Shown: positions 19,521-27,783 of the stretch, in pieces | Layout of the letters: each line of letters begins with the position of its first letter | Numbering within the stretch: the first letter of the stretch is position 1 | DNA from: Hyphomicrobiales bacterium | GTDB taxonomy: Bacteria; Pseudomonadota; Alphaproteobacteria; Rhizobiales; Rhizobiaceae | Reading direction: 5' to 3' | Assembly: GCA_900472605.1 (NCBI GenBank) | Contig: UCJD01000020.1 | Span: 1-64,000 of the forward strand | Length of the DNA: 64,000 nucleotides | Notes under the pieces: generated by a model | What the model saw: only the letters and a program-made list of their open reading frames with translations | Told to the model about the DNA's origin: nothing | The model's database searches: none | Program-made: the position numbers and the translations under genes

Positions 19521-21017
19521 TCAGCTCTGCCGCATGAACTGCTGGATGCGGCTGTCGGCTGGCGAGCTCTCCAGCTCGCCCGCGGTCATGTTGACCACGA
19601 CGTGGCCGTTTTCCATCATCACGACGCGGTCGCTGACGCGGCTGACGAAGCGCATTTCGTGGGTGACGATGACCATCGTCATGCCCTCGCTGGCGAGACC
19701 CTCGATGACCTGCAGCACTTCGCCGACCAGTTCCGGATCGAGCGCCGAAGTCGGCTCGTCGAACAGCATGATCTCAGGATCCATGGCAAGCGCGCGGGCG
19801 ATGGCCACGCGTTGCTTCTGGCCGCCCGATAGCTGGTGCGGATACTTGTTGGCATGCGCCGCAAGGCCAACACGAGCGAGATGGTTCATCGCCGCCGCGC
19901 GCACAGCTTGCTTGTCGCGATTGCCGTGATAGCGCGGACCGAACGTCACGTTTTCCAGCGCCGTCATGTGCGGGAAGAGGTTGAACGACTGGAATACCAT
20001 GCCGAGACAGGTGACCCGATGATGGAAATCGGGAACCATACGGTACCCCTTGGCGTCGGCCGTGATCCATTCGTTTCCATCGAGGGTGATGCGACCGTTG
20101 TCGATGTCCTGCAGCGCGTTGATTGTGCGGATGAGCGTCGTCTTGCCGGAGCCCGACGGGCCGATGATGCTGAGCACTTCGCCCTTGCGCACCTGAAGCG
20201 ATACGTCTGCCAACGCCCGCTTGTCCCCGAAGCTCTTGGTTATACCGTCGATGCCGACCACGACCTCTTCACCGACACGGCGTTCAGTGCCATTGGTGCT
20301 TGCCTGGGCGACGGCCGCAGGGACGGCGATCTCGGCGCCGGTCATCCTGGAGATGTCGAGACGTCCTTCAAGGCGCGACAGGAAGAAGCTGAAGATCGAG
20401 ACCACGAGCACATAGTAGAACGACACGGCCACAAGCGTTTCGATGACCATGAAGTTGCGGGTGTAAAGCCGCTGGCCGACAAGCAGGATTTCCGCGAGCG
20501 AGATGACGGACACGAGCGAGGTCAGCTTGACGATGGTGATGAACTCGTTGCCAAGCGAGGGCAGCGCCACGCGGATCGCCTGCGGCAGGATGATATGCCG
20601 GTATTTGCCGACGGGGCGAACGCCGAGAGCGTGTGCCGCTTCCTGCTGCCCCTGATCGACGGCGATGAGACCGGCGCGATGGATTTCCGCGAGATAGGCC
20701 GTCTCGGATATCACCAGCGCGATCAGACCAGCCCAGAAGGGCACAGACAGCACCGGCCCGAGCGCCGGCATGAACTGCGGCATATTGTAAACGAAAATCA
20801 GCAGCACCAGCAGCGGCAGGCTGCGAAAGAGCCAGATATAGGTTTTCGCGAACCACCGCACCGCTCGCAGGCTCGATTGCCGCGCGAGCGCCAGAAGGAA
20901 GCCGAGCACGGTGCCGATGACCCAAGTCAGCACGCCGAGCCACGCAACAAGCGCCGTGGCGCGCCAGAAGTCCGGATAAAGGACGAGGCTGAAGAGGTAG
21001 TTCCAGTCGAAGTTCAT
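19521..21017 (-). CDS. Fused polar amino acid ABC transporter permease-ATPase
   Basis: 498 residues. Residues 1 to about 225 are a HisM/GlnP-type permease with the EAA loop (QQEAAHALGVRPVGKY). After a linker (about 225-255), residues 255-498 are a GlnQ-type ATPase: Walker A GPSGSGKTT, signature LSGGQKQRVAIARAL, Walker B IMLFDEPTSALDPE. Joining permease and ATPase in one chain means one gene can supply a symmetric transporter. The binding protein is encoded 95 bp upstream on the same strand, with a stable hairpin in the gap. Location beside pxp genes suggests import of a lactam or amino acid used by that pathway; this is inference. Confidence 0.9.
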   Translation of the reverse strand: MNFDWNYLFSLVLYPDFWRATALVAWLGVLTWVIGTVLGFLLALARQSSLRAVRWFAKTYIWLFRSLPLLVLLIFVYNMPQFMPALGPVLSVPFWAGLIALVISETAYLAEIHRAGLIAVDQGQQEAAHALGVRPVGKYRHIILPQAIRVALPSLGNEFITIVKLTSLVSVISLAEILLVGQRLYTRNFMVIETLVAVSFYYVLVVSIFSFFLSRLEGRLDISRMTGAEIAVPAAVAQASTNGTERRVGEEVVVGIDGITKSFGDKRALADVSLQVRKGEVLSIIGPSGSGKTTLIRTINALQDIDNGRITLDGNEWITADAKGYRMVPDFHHRVTCLGMVFQSFNLFPHMTALENVTFGPRYHGNRDKQAVRAAAMNHLARVGLAAHANKYPHQLSGGQKQRVAIARALAMDPEIMLFDEPTSALDPELVGEVLQVIEGLASEGMTMVIVTHEMRFVSRVSDRVVMMENGHVVVNMTAGELESSPADSRIQQFMRQS

Positions 21018-21039
21018 CGCCGGGATATCCCAAAGAGCA

Positions 21040-21057
21040 GCGGCGCCGAAGCGCCGC
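21040..21057 (-). other. Intercistronic stem-loop with C(UUCG)G tetraloop
   Basis: On the minus strand the RNA is GCGGCGC-UUCG-GCGCCGC: a perfect 7-bp GC stem closed by C-G around UUCG, one of the most stable tetraloops known. It lies between the binding-protein stop and the permease-ATPase start and has no U-run, so it is more likely an mRNA 3'-end stabiliser for the binding-protein message than a full terminator. Confidence 0.75.
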
Positions 21058-21112
21058 GATTTCCTGTGTTGACCAGTCAGGCGAGCGCCTCTCCGGCACC
21101 CGCCCGCAATGC

Positions 21113-21898
21113 TTATTGCCCGACAGCAGCCTTGAATTCGGTCTCCGTCGATTTCGCCACACCGTACTTGGCAAACACGGCCTCGTAATCGGCATCGCCA
21201 TCAAGCTTCGCCAGCGTATCGCGCAGGAAGGACGCAACCTCAGTGTTGCCCTTCTTCACGCCGAAGCCGACGATGACGGGGTACAGCTGTTGGGTGGAGG
21301 TAACCTTCAGACGACCGTTCAGCTTCTTGGCGGCGTTGGCGAGCACCGCCGAGTTTTCCAGTTGGGCATCCACGCCGCCGGACATCACAGCCTGCGTCGC
21401 TTCAGGAGATGTTGGAAATTCGCGCGAATCGATTGGGCTGGCGGCGCAAACCGACGCGTTCAACTTCTCGAGTTCGGGGATCCAGGCCGCTCCCTTGATC
21501 GAGCCGACGCGCTTGCCGCAAAGCTCTTCCGGCTTGGTGAAGCTCTGGCCGCCGGCGGCCGAAACCGCGATCGAGACGCCCGTCTTCATGTAGGGGATGT
21601 AGTCGATCTGCTTGGCGCGCGCGGCCGTCACGTAGAGCGTGGAGGCGATGACGTTGAACTGATCGCTGGAGACGCCGAGGATGAGGTTTTCGAAACGGGT
21701 GTCATGAAAGGAAACGTCACTGCCGGTCTTCTTGCCGATCAGCTTCATCAGCTCGACGTCGAAGCCCGCAGGCTGGTTGGCGTCGTCGAAGTAGTTGTAG
21801 GGCGGGTAGGTGAGATCGACACCGATCTTCAGCGTTTCCGCATGGGCCGCCGTCAGGGGCGCCGCCAACATGATGAGACTGGCAAGGAGTTTTTTCAT
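21113..21898 (-). CDS. Amino acid ABC transporter substrate-binding protein (SBP_bac_3)
   Basis: 261 residues with a clear signal peptide (MKKLLASLIMLAAPLTAAHA). The mature part is a type 3 solute-binding protein: KIGVDLTYPPYNYFDDANQP, GFDVELMKLIGKKTG and SMI-like lobe residues through the C-terminal KYGVAKSTETEF. It captures the ligand in the periplasm for the fused transporter downstream. A copy of the ATTGTTCAACAAA motif (minus strand, 21928-21940) lies 30 bp upstream of its start, so it is probably under the same GntR control as pxpA. Ligand unknown; 5-oxoproline or a related lactam or ureido acid is a testable guess. Confidence 0.9.
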   Translation of the reverse strand: MKKLLASLIMLAAPLTAAHAETLKIGVDLTYPPYNYFDDANQPAGFDVELMKLIGKKTGSDVSFHDTRFENLILGVSSDQFNVIASTLYVTAARAKQIDYIPYMKTGVSIAVSAAGGQSFTKPEELCGKRVGSIKGAAWIPELEKLNASVCAASPIDSREFPTSPEATQAVMSGGVDAQLENSAVLANAAKKLNGRLKVTSTQQLYPVIVGFGVKKGNTEVASFLRDTLAKLDGDADYEAVFAKYGVAKSTETEFKAAVGQ

Positions 21899-22296
21899 GG
21901 ACTGTTCCTCTCGATTGATGGCTCATTTTTGTTGAACAATTATAAGATTGCAATCCCCTTCGATGCATAAAGTTTCATCAAGGGGCGGATTACGTGCAGA
22001 TCAACTATCCGCGCGCCACGGACAGCGCTTGACGCGCGGCGGACAAGCGACTGAAATAACGAGGCAAGATGAGCTATCCCGGCATCAGCATGCCGATACC
22101 CCGAAAAACGCACCTCAACAGCCCGCCTAGTTCTAAAGCGGCAGGCACTGAAATCCGACGATCAAGGAATGCGCAGCCTACCGCCCATACACCTTGGAAA
22201 ACTCCCCCGCCTAAACGCAGACACCGAGGCATGCGCAGCACCCTCTCTTGACATGCGGAATTTGTTCAACAAAAATAACTCACCAAGGAGACCATA
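21899..22296. promoter_or_regulatory. Divergent promoter region with two operator copies
   Basis: This 398-bp gap separates the binding-protein gene (-) from the second gntR (+). Near each end is one copy of the shared motif: 21928-21940 (ATTGTTCAACAAA on the minus strand), 30 bp from the binding-protein ATG, and 22261-22273 (TTTGTTCAACAAA), 23 bp from the gntR start. The middle (about 21950-22250) has no convincing gene; a 60-codon frame there is not supported by an SD or family match. Confidence 0.65.
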
Positions 22297-23001
22297 TTGA
22301 CCAACCAGAATCCCCCCGACCGACCTCTCGTCCTGACGCAGACCGCCGCCGGCCTGCTGCGCGACAAGATTCTGCGTGGCGAGCTTGCGCCCGGCGCACC
22401 GCTGCGCGAAGTCGTGTGGGCGGAGGCGCTGAACGTTTCGCGCAATACGTTGCGCGAGGCGCTGCGGGATCTGGTTGCCGAAGGCTTGATCGAACATCGC
22501 GCCCATTACGGCGCGACGGTACGGGCGCTGAACTCTACCGAGATCAGCGAGATCTACGCGATCCGCATGACGCTCGAACTGCGCGGCGTCACCTGCAGCG
22601 CCTACGCCTCGCAGGAAGCGATGTCGGAACTCGTCGCCCGCGTCGAAGCCGTGCAGCGCGCCGCCCTTGCCAAGGATTGGCAGCAGTGCGGCACCGCATC
22701 GCTGGAGTTTCACCAGCAGATCGTCGATTTCATCGGCAGCCCGCGGCTGAACGACGTGTTCGCGACCGTCGCCGCACAGGCCCGCCTCGCCTTCTCGATG
22801 GCGCCCGATGCCCGCCGATTCCAGGAGCCGTGGGTGGCGCGCGACGTCGAGATCTGCGGCCTTCTTTGCGACGGTGATCGCGCCGCTGCGAGCCGTGCGC
22901 TTGAACTCTACCTGCAGGAATCCGAACGCGTGGTGCTGGAAGCCGCCCGCGCGCAGAACCTGCCCCGCCCCAGCAAAACGTTGGCGGGGCCCGCCGACTA
23001 G
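22297..23001 (+). CDS. GntR family regulator (FCD subfamily), second copy in the pxp region
   Basis: 234 residues starting at a TTG with a perfect AAGGAG six bases upstream; no better in-frame ATG exists near the HTH. The winged HTH (about 10-75) contains ALNVSRNTLREALRDL. The FCD domain follows (IYAIRMTLELRGVTC, LEFHQQIVDFIGSPRL). The recognition helix SRNTLRE equals that of the GntR at 14470-15141, and its own promoter carries the same operator, suggesting autoregulation and cross-talk. It is followed by the DUF1989 gene 38 bp downstream on the same strand. Confidence 0.9.
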   Translation: MTNQNPPDRPLVLTQTAAGLLRDKILRGELAPGAPLREVVWAEALNVSRNTLREALRDLVAEGLIEHRAHYGATVRALNSTEISEIYAIRMTLELRGVTCSAYASQEAMSELVARVEAVQRAALAKDWQQCGTASLEFHQQIVDFIGSPRLNDVFATVAAQARLAFSMAPDARRFQEPWVARDVEICGLLCDGDRAAASRALELYLQESERVVLEAARAQNLPRPSKTLAGPAD

Positions 23002-23039
23002 CGCGGCAGCCCGCCCGGCATATCAGGAGAAAACAAGGG

Positions 23040-23900
23040 ATGAAGCCCCAGCCCATTACCACCGCACCGGAAGACGCAGCGAGCCGCAAGGCGATCAAGC
23101 CGGTCATCTGTTACCCCGTCGAAACGCTGCCGCGCCCCGACCTTGCGGCATACCGTGCGTTGCGCGACGATTTGGAGTTCGTCGAGCGTGTGGTCGTGCC
23201 GCCGCGCGATGCCGCCTGCTGGACTGTGCCAGCAGGGCATTTCTGCCGCATCCTCTCCAGCGAAGGCTCGCAGGTGGGCGATCTGAACCTCTTCAATGCC
23301 AACAATCTTGAGGAAAGGCTCTTCACCGGCAAGACCCGGGCTCTCAACGGTACGCATGTCGGCCTTGGCGACCAGCTCTTCTCCAATATGCCGTATCTGC
23401 GCCCGATCGCGACGATCACCCACGACACGCTGGACTGGTACGGCTTCGACGAATTCGGCGGTTCGGTACACGACGTGATCGGCACGCGCTGCGATCCCTA
23501 CACGCACAACCTCCTGAGCAACGGCGGACAGTATCACCACTGCTGCCACTCCAACCTGACCCGCGCCTTCTCGGCGCAGAGCGGCAAATCGCTACAGGAG
23601 GCCGGCACCTACATTCACGACGTGCTCAACGTCTTCATGTGCACCGGTTTCACACGCGACACCGGCCAATACTTCATGAAGGCAAGCCCGGTTCGCCCCG
23701 GTGATTATCTCGAATTCTTCGCCGAGATCGACCTCCTCGGCTGCATGTCGGCCTGCCCCGGCGGCGATTGCTCCTCCGAGCATTCCTCGGATGCCGTCGC
23801 CTGCTATCCGCTGGTGGTCGAGATCTACAAGCCGGCTCGTAACCCGGAAGGCTGGAGCGCGCCGGAGGTCAATGGCTACGACGGTACGCACGGGCTCTGA
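23040..23900 (+). CDS. DUF1989 (urea carboxylase-associated) family protein
   Basis: 286 residues. The conserved DUF1989 core covers about 50-270: VPPRDAACWTVPAGHFCRIL, GSQVGDLNLFNANN, LFSNMPYLRPIATI and GTRCDPYTHNLL. It is rich in possible metal ligands: YHHCCHSNL (about 162-170) and MSACPGGDCSSEHSSD (about 236-251). Relatives occur as pairs beside urea carboxylase and in amino-acid/amide utilisation clusters; their reaction is not firmly established. Here it follows gntR as the likely target gene. Its association with a biotin carboxylase and KipI-KipA domains a few kb away fits a urea-carboxylase-like context. A terminator follows. Confidence 0.85.
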   Translation: MKPQPITTAPEDAASRKAIKPVICYPVETLPRPDLAAYRALRDDLEFVERVVVPPRDAACWTVPAGHFCRILSSEGSQVGDLNLFNANNLEERLFTGKTRALNGTHVGLGDQLFSNMPYLRPIATITHDTLDWYGFDEFGGSVHDVIGTRCDPYTHNLLSNGGQYHHCCHSNLTRAFSAQSGKSLQEAGTYIHDVLNVFMCTGFTRDTGQYFMKASPVRPGDYLEFFAEIDLLGCMSACPGGDCSSEHSSDAVACYPLVVEIYKPARNPEGWSAPEVNGYDGTHGL

Positions 23901-23929
23901 GCCAAGGAAGCAGTTTTAGACGATGAGGT

Positions 23930-23960
23930 TCCCGCGACATGTTCGCGGGAGCTTTGTTTT
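23930..23960 (+). terminator. Terminator after the DUF1989 gene
   Basis: TCCCGCGA at 23930-23937 pairs with TCGCGGGA at 23943-23950 around a 5-base loop, followed by GCTTTGTTTT. It ends the gntR-DUF1989 transcript. Confidence 0.8.
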
Positions 23961-24064
23961 AAAGCAGGATCACCCGCTCGCGGTCCCCCTTGCTCTTCAC
24001 AGAGATCGAACCAAACCGCGTCTGCGACGTTGAGCTAGCATGATTTTCAGAAAGGAGCAGTCCG

Positions 24065-24352
24065 ATGAAAAGAACGTTAGCCGCAGTTTTTGCTGCAACA
24101 ATCGTGCTCGTCGGCGGTTTTAGCCCCGTGATGGCACGTGACCACCGTCATCACGACGACACAGGGCGCGCGATCGCCGGGGGCGTTGCAGCAGGTGTCG
24201 TTGGCGGACTGATTGGCGGCGCCATCACGAATTCCGGTCCCCGTTACGTTGATCCGCCACCTCCGCGCCCGCGTTGCTGGTATGAGGATCGCGAGGTGGA
24301 TAACGCATATGACGGTGGCTCTCATGTAGAGTCGGTGCGTGTCTGTAACTAA
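24065..24352 (+). CDS. Small exported glycine-zipper protein of unknown function
   Basis: 95 residues with a good SD (AAAGGAG) and a signal peptide (MKRTLAAVFAATIVLVGG, cleavage near VMA). The mature chain has a His/Asp start (RDHRHHDDTGRAIAGG), a glycine-zipper stretch (GGVAAGVVGGLIGGAI), a proline run, and a C-terminal segment with two cysteines (RCWYEDREV, VRVCN) that could form a disulfide. Small proteins like this are common in rhizobia, often attached to the envelope. I cannot assign a function. It is monocistronic, with hairpins on both sides. Confidence 0.8.
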   Translation: MKRTLAAVFAATIVLVGGFSPVMARDHRHHDDTGRAIAGGVAAGVVGGLIGGAITNSGPRYVDPPPPRPRCWYEDREVDNAYDGGSHVESVRVCN

Positions 24353-24368
24353 GTGTCGAAAGCTAACC

Positions 24369-24393
24369 ACCTGCCATGCCGCTCATGGCAGGT
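24369..24393 (+). terminator. Hairpin terminator after the glycine-zipper gene
   Basis: ACCTGCCATG at 24369-24378 pairs perfectly with CATGGCAGGT at 24384-24393 around a 5-base loop. The downstream run is only weakly T-rich, so termination may be partial. It separates this gene from the lysR gene. Confidence 0.65.
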
Positions 24394-24467
24394 CTTGACG
24401 GGAAGAATTTCAGGCCCTTCACCATTTGATCGTGCGGCGGTAAGCTGTTTCCCGGCAGGGAGGCCGC

Positions 24468-25364
24468 ATGATCGACAAACTGGAATTCTTTATTGCGGTT
24501 GCCACTGAAAAGCATTTCGGTCGCGCCGCCCAGGAATGTGGCATATCCCAACCCTCACTCTCCGCCGCCATTCGTCAGCTGGAAGACCAGCTTGGGGTCA
24601 TCCTGGTGCAGCGGGGCTCGCGTTTTCAGGGGCTGACCCCGGAGGGGCAACGCGTGCTGGAATGGGCGCGTCGGATCGTTGGCGACGCACGCACCATGCG
24701 CCAGGAAATGCGCGCCGCCCGGGCCGGGCTTGCCGGCCATATCCGGATCGCGGCTATCCCAACGGCACTCTCCATGCTGCCGCAGCTGACAGCGCCTTTC
24801 CAGGAGCGCCATCCCGATGTCACCTTCTCCGTCGTCTCGCGCAACTCGTTGCAAGTGCTCAGCATGCTCGAAAATCTCGAGATCGACGCGGGTATCACGT
24901 ACCTCGAAAACGAGCCGCTCGGGCGCGTGACCAGCGTGCCGCTTTATGCAGAACAGTACAATCTCATTACTGCAGCAGGCAGCCCGCTATCCGATCGCGA
25001 AAGCGTTACCTGGAAAGAGGTCGGCGACATCAGGCTCTGTCTATTGACCGCCGACATGCAAAACCGGCGCATTATCAACCAGCTGCTTTCCGAAGCTGGC
25101 GTAACGGCGCAGCCGACGCTCGAATCCAACTCGATGATCGTGCTGTTCTCGCATGTGCGCACCGGCCGATGGGCGAGCATCATGCCGCGCAATGTTGCGA
25201 AATCATTCGGTTTTCCGGCCGAAATCCGGATGATCCCGATTGTCGAGCCGCAGGCGCATCATGTGGTCGGCCTGGTGGCGACGCACCGCGAGCCGTTCAC
25301 GCCACTGGTATCCGCGCTGCTGCACGAGGCGCGCATGCTCGTGGACAAGCCGGATTTTCAATAG
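24468..25364 (+). CDS. fdsR: LysR family regulator upstream of formate dehydrogenase
   Basis: 298 residues; SD GGGAGG five bases before the ATG. The N-terminal HTH (HFGRAAQECGISQPSLSAAI) is LysR-typical, followed by a linker helix (LEDQLGVILVQRG) and a LysR substrate-binding domain (about 90-295). It lies in the same direction as and 158 bp upstream of fdsG, the arrangement of fdsR in Cupriavidus and other fds operons, where the protein responds to formate. The symbol rests on context. The binding site is expected in 25365-25522. Confidence 0.8.
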   Translation: MIDKLEFFIAVATEKHFGRAAQECGISQPSLSAAIRQLEDQLGVILVQRGSRFQGLTPEGQRVLEWARRIVGDARTMRQEMRAARAGLAGHIRIAAIPTALSMLPQLTAPFQERHPDVTFSVVSRNSLQVLSMLENLEIDAGITYLENEPLGRVTSVPLYAEQYNLITAAGSPLSDRESVTWKEVGDIRLCLLTADMQNRRIINQLLSEAGVTAQPTLESNSMIVLFSHVRTGRWASIMPRNVAKSFGFPAEIRMIPIVEPQAHHVVGLVATHREPFTPLVSALLHEARMLVDKPDFQ

Positions 25365-25522
25365 GAAGATCCTATCGACTGACGAGACAGCTTTATTGAT
25401 CGCTTCGTCCTTCCCTGAGAAAGTTCTATAATGATTTGACGGTTCGCATCGTCGGCCAACGGCTTCTGGAGGAGGCCTGCCGGACTTGCGGGGACGTCAC
25501 TTCTGGTCTGGGAGGGCCGCTG

Positions 25523-26002
25523 ATGAACATTCGTGTCGCCAACGGCGATATTTCCGACCAGGTGCGTGACATCGTCGATCGTCTGAAGACGCTCGAAGGG
25601 CCAATGCTGCCGATCCTTCACGAAATCCAGGCGGTATTCGGCTATGTACCGCAGGAGGCACTGCCCATCATCGCGCAGGGGCTCAACCTGTCGCGGGCCG
25701 AAGTCCACGGTGTCGTTACCTTCTATCACGACTATCGCAATCACCCGGCCGGCCGGCACGTGCTGAAACTCTGTCGCGCCGAATCCTGTCAGTCGATGGG
25801 CGGAGACCGTCTGGCAGAGCGGGTGAAAGCCGTTCTCGGCATCGACTGGCATGGCACCACCGCTGACGCGGCAATCACGCTAGAACCGGTGTTCTGTCTC
25901 GGGCTCTGTTCCTGCTCGCCGTCCGCGATGATGGACGGCGAGGTGCATGGCCGGGTCGATTTCGCCGACATCGAGGAGATGATTGCGGAGGCACGGCGAT
26001 GA
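25523..26002 (+). CDS. fdsG: NAD-dependent formate dehydrogenase gamma subunit
   Basis: 159 residues from the ATG at 25523, with GGAGGG upstream; the longer frame to 25436 lacks an SD. It is a NuoE-like thioredoxin-fold protein with one [2Fe-2S] cluster, ligands C84, C89 (CRAESCQSMG) and C125, C129 (CLGLCSCSPSAMM). It works with FdsB to pass electrons from formate to NAD+. It overlaps fdsB by ATGA. Confidence 0.93.
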   Translation: MNIRVANGDISDQVRDIVDRLKTLEGPMLPILHEIQAVFGYVPQEALPIIAQGLNLSRAEVHGVVTFYHDYRNHPAGRHVLKLCRAESCQSMGGDRLAERVKAVLGIDWHGTTADAAITLEPVFCLGLCSCSPSAMMDGEVHGRVDFADIEEMIAEARR

Positions 26003-27555
26003 GCGTCCGGATCTATGTCCCGCGCGATGCAGCCGCGCTGGCGCTCGGCGCCGACAAGGTTGCGGCTGCGGTTGCCAAGGAGATTGCCGATCGCAATCTT
26101 GATGCTGTCATCGTGCGCAACGGTTCGCGCGGCATGCACTGGTTGGAGCCGCTGATTGAGGTCGAGGTTGGCGGCGAGCGAATCGGCTATGGCCCAGTGA
26201 AGGCGCGGGATGTCGCAGCATTGTTCGATGCAGGGCTGATATTGGGCGGAGATCACGGGCTCTGTCTTGGCGCGGTCGAGGAGATCGCGTTTCTCAAACG
26301 ACAGACACGGCTGACCTTCGCGCGTTGCGGTGTGATCGATCCGTTGTCGCTCGGCGACTACGAGGCGAATGGCGGACTTTCCGGCTTGCGCCGCGCCTTG
26401 GCCATGCAGCCTGTCGATATCGTCAAGGACGTGACCGATTCCGGTCTGCGCGGACGCGGCGGCGCGGGGTTCCCGACCGGCATAAAATGGAAGACCGTGC
26501 TGGAGACACCGGGTGCGCGCAAATATATCGTCTGCAATGCCGACGAGGGCGACAGCGGTACCTTTGCCGACCGGATGATCATGGAGGGCGATCCCTTCGT
26601 GCTAATCGAGGGCATGGCGATCGCGGGGCTCGCGACCGGTGCCACCAAGGGTTTCGTCTACATCCGCTCGGAATATCCGCATGCGATAGCCGCTATGACC
26701 GAGGCGGTGGAGATCGCGGGACGCGCCGGCGTGCTCGGGCCATCGGTGCTCGGCTCGGGCAAGGCATTCGAGATCGAGATCCGCACCGGCGCCGGCGCCT
26801 ATGTCTGCGGCGAGGAAACGGCGCTATTGAACAGCCTCGAGGGCAAGCGCGGCATCGTGCGCGCCAAGCCGCCATTGCCGGCGCACAAGGGCCTTTTCGA
26901 CTGTCCCACCGTCATCAACAACGTGATCTCGCTCGCATCCGTCCCTGTCATTATGGACAAGGGCGCCGCCTATTATCGCGATTTCGGCATAGGCCGCTCG
27001 CGCGGCACGATCCCACTACAGATCGCTGGCAATGTGAAGCATCCCGGTCTGTATGAGGTGGCCTTCGGGCTGACGCTCGGCGAAATCATCGACGAGATCG
27101 CAGGCGGGACGGCCTCGGGGCGACCGGTCAAGGCGGTCCAGGTGGGGGGGCCGTTGGGGGCCTATTTCCCGCGGGAGCTTTTCGACACACCGTTCGATTA
27201 CGAGGCCTTTGCCGCCAGGGACGGGCTGATCGGCCATGCCGGGATCGTCGTCTTCGACGACAGCGCGGACATGCTGAAGCAGGCGCGGTTTGCGATGGAG
27301 TTCTGCGCGGTGGAAAGCTGCGGCAAATGCACACCTTGCCGTATCGGCTCGACGCGCGGGGTGGAGACGGCCGACAAGATCGCGTTGGGGATCGAACCGG
27401 AGAAGAACCGGGCGCTGCTCACTGATCTCTGCAACACGATGAAGTTCGGTTCGCTCTGCGCCTTGGGTGGGTTCACGCCCTATCCCGTATTGAGCGCGAT
27501 GACGCATTTTCCGGATGATTTTGCGCCGAGGCCGATGGTGGAGGCTGCGGAATGA
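25999..27555 (+). CDS. fdsB: NAD-dependent formate dehydrogenase beta subunit (NADH/FMN site)
   Basis: 518 residues. A short NuoE-like N-terminal domain (1-120) precedes a NuoF domain: GRGGAGFPTGIKW for FMN/NADH, AGAYVCGEETALLNSLEGKR, an SLBB segment, and ESCGKCTPCRIGS for the [4Fe-4S] cluster near residue 440. It oxidises the electron chain and reduces NAD+. Its stop overlaps an ATG at 27552, as the fdsG/fdsB junction does, but the frame that follows reads into an inverted-repeat element rather than fdsA; fdsA restarts at 27784. Confidence 0.95.
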   Translation: MSVRIYVPRDAAALALGADKVAAAVAKEIADRNLDAVIVRNGSRGMHWLEPLIEVEVGGERIGYGPVKARDVAALFDAGLILGGDHGLCLGAVEEIAFLKRQTRLTFARCGVIDPLSLGDYEANGGLSGLRRALAMQPVDIVKDVTDSGLRGRGGAGFPTGIKWKTVLETPGARKYIVCNADEGDSGTFADRMIMEGDPFVLIEGMAIAGLATGATKGFVYIRSEYPHAIAAMTEAVEIAGRAGVLGPSVLGSGKAFEIEIRTGAGAYVCGEETALLNSLEGKRGIVRAKPPLPAHKGLFDCPTVINNVISLASVPVIMDKGAAYYRDFGIGRSRGTIPLQIAGNVKHPGLYEVAFGLTLGEIIDEIAGGTASGRPVKAVQVGGPLGAYFPRELFDTPFDYEAFAARDGLIGHAGIVVFDDSADMLKQARFAMEFCAVESCGKCTPCRIGSTRGVETADKIALGIEPEKNRALLTDLCNTMKFGSLCALGGFTPYPVLSAMTHFPDDFAPRPMVEAAE

Positions 27556-27579
27556 CGAGGGGTGCATTGAACGCCTATT

Positions 27580-27735
27580 CCTCTCCGCAACCCCTCCCCA
27601 CAAGGGAGAGGGGCTTAGAATGCCGCGCCCTTCCCATTCCAGTCCCAACGCGTCCACATGCGGGAGAGCCGCTGCAGTGCGATAACCGCGCCGCAGTGAA
27701 GCCCCTCCCCCTTGTGGGGAGGGGTTGGGGAGGGG
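27580..27735. repeat. Rhizobial intergenic inverted-repeat element (RIME-like) inside the fds operon
   Basis: A left arm at 27580-27616 and a right arm at 27699-27735 are 37-bp inverted copies with about three mismatches. Both contain the core CCCCTCCCCACAAGGG. An 82-bp spacer lies between. Composition (poly-pyrimidine/purine) and placement between genes fit the rhizobial intergenic mosaic elements. The RNA would fold into a very strong hairpin between fdsB and fdsA. An 82-codon frame runs through it but is not a credible gene. Confidence 0.8.
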
Positions 27736-27783
27736 CCTTAACGCCATCCGCTACAGCAACTCATTCTTCTACGGAGGCAAACC

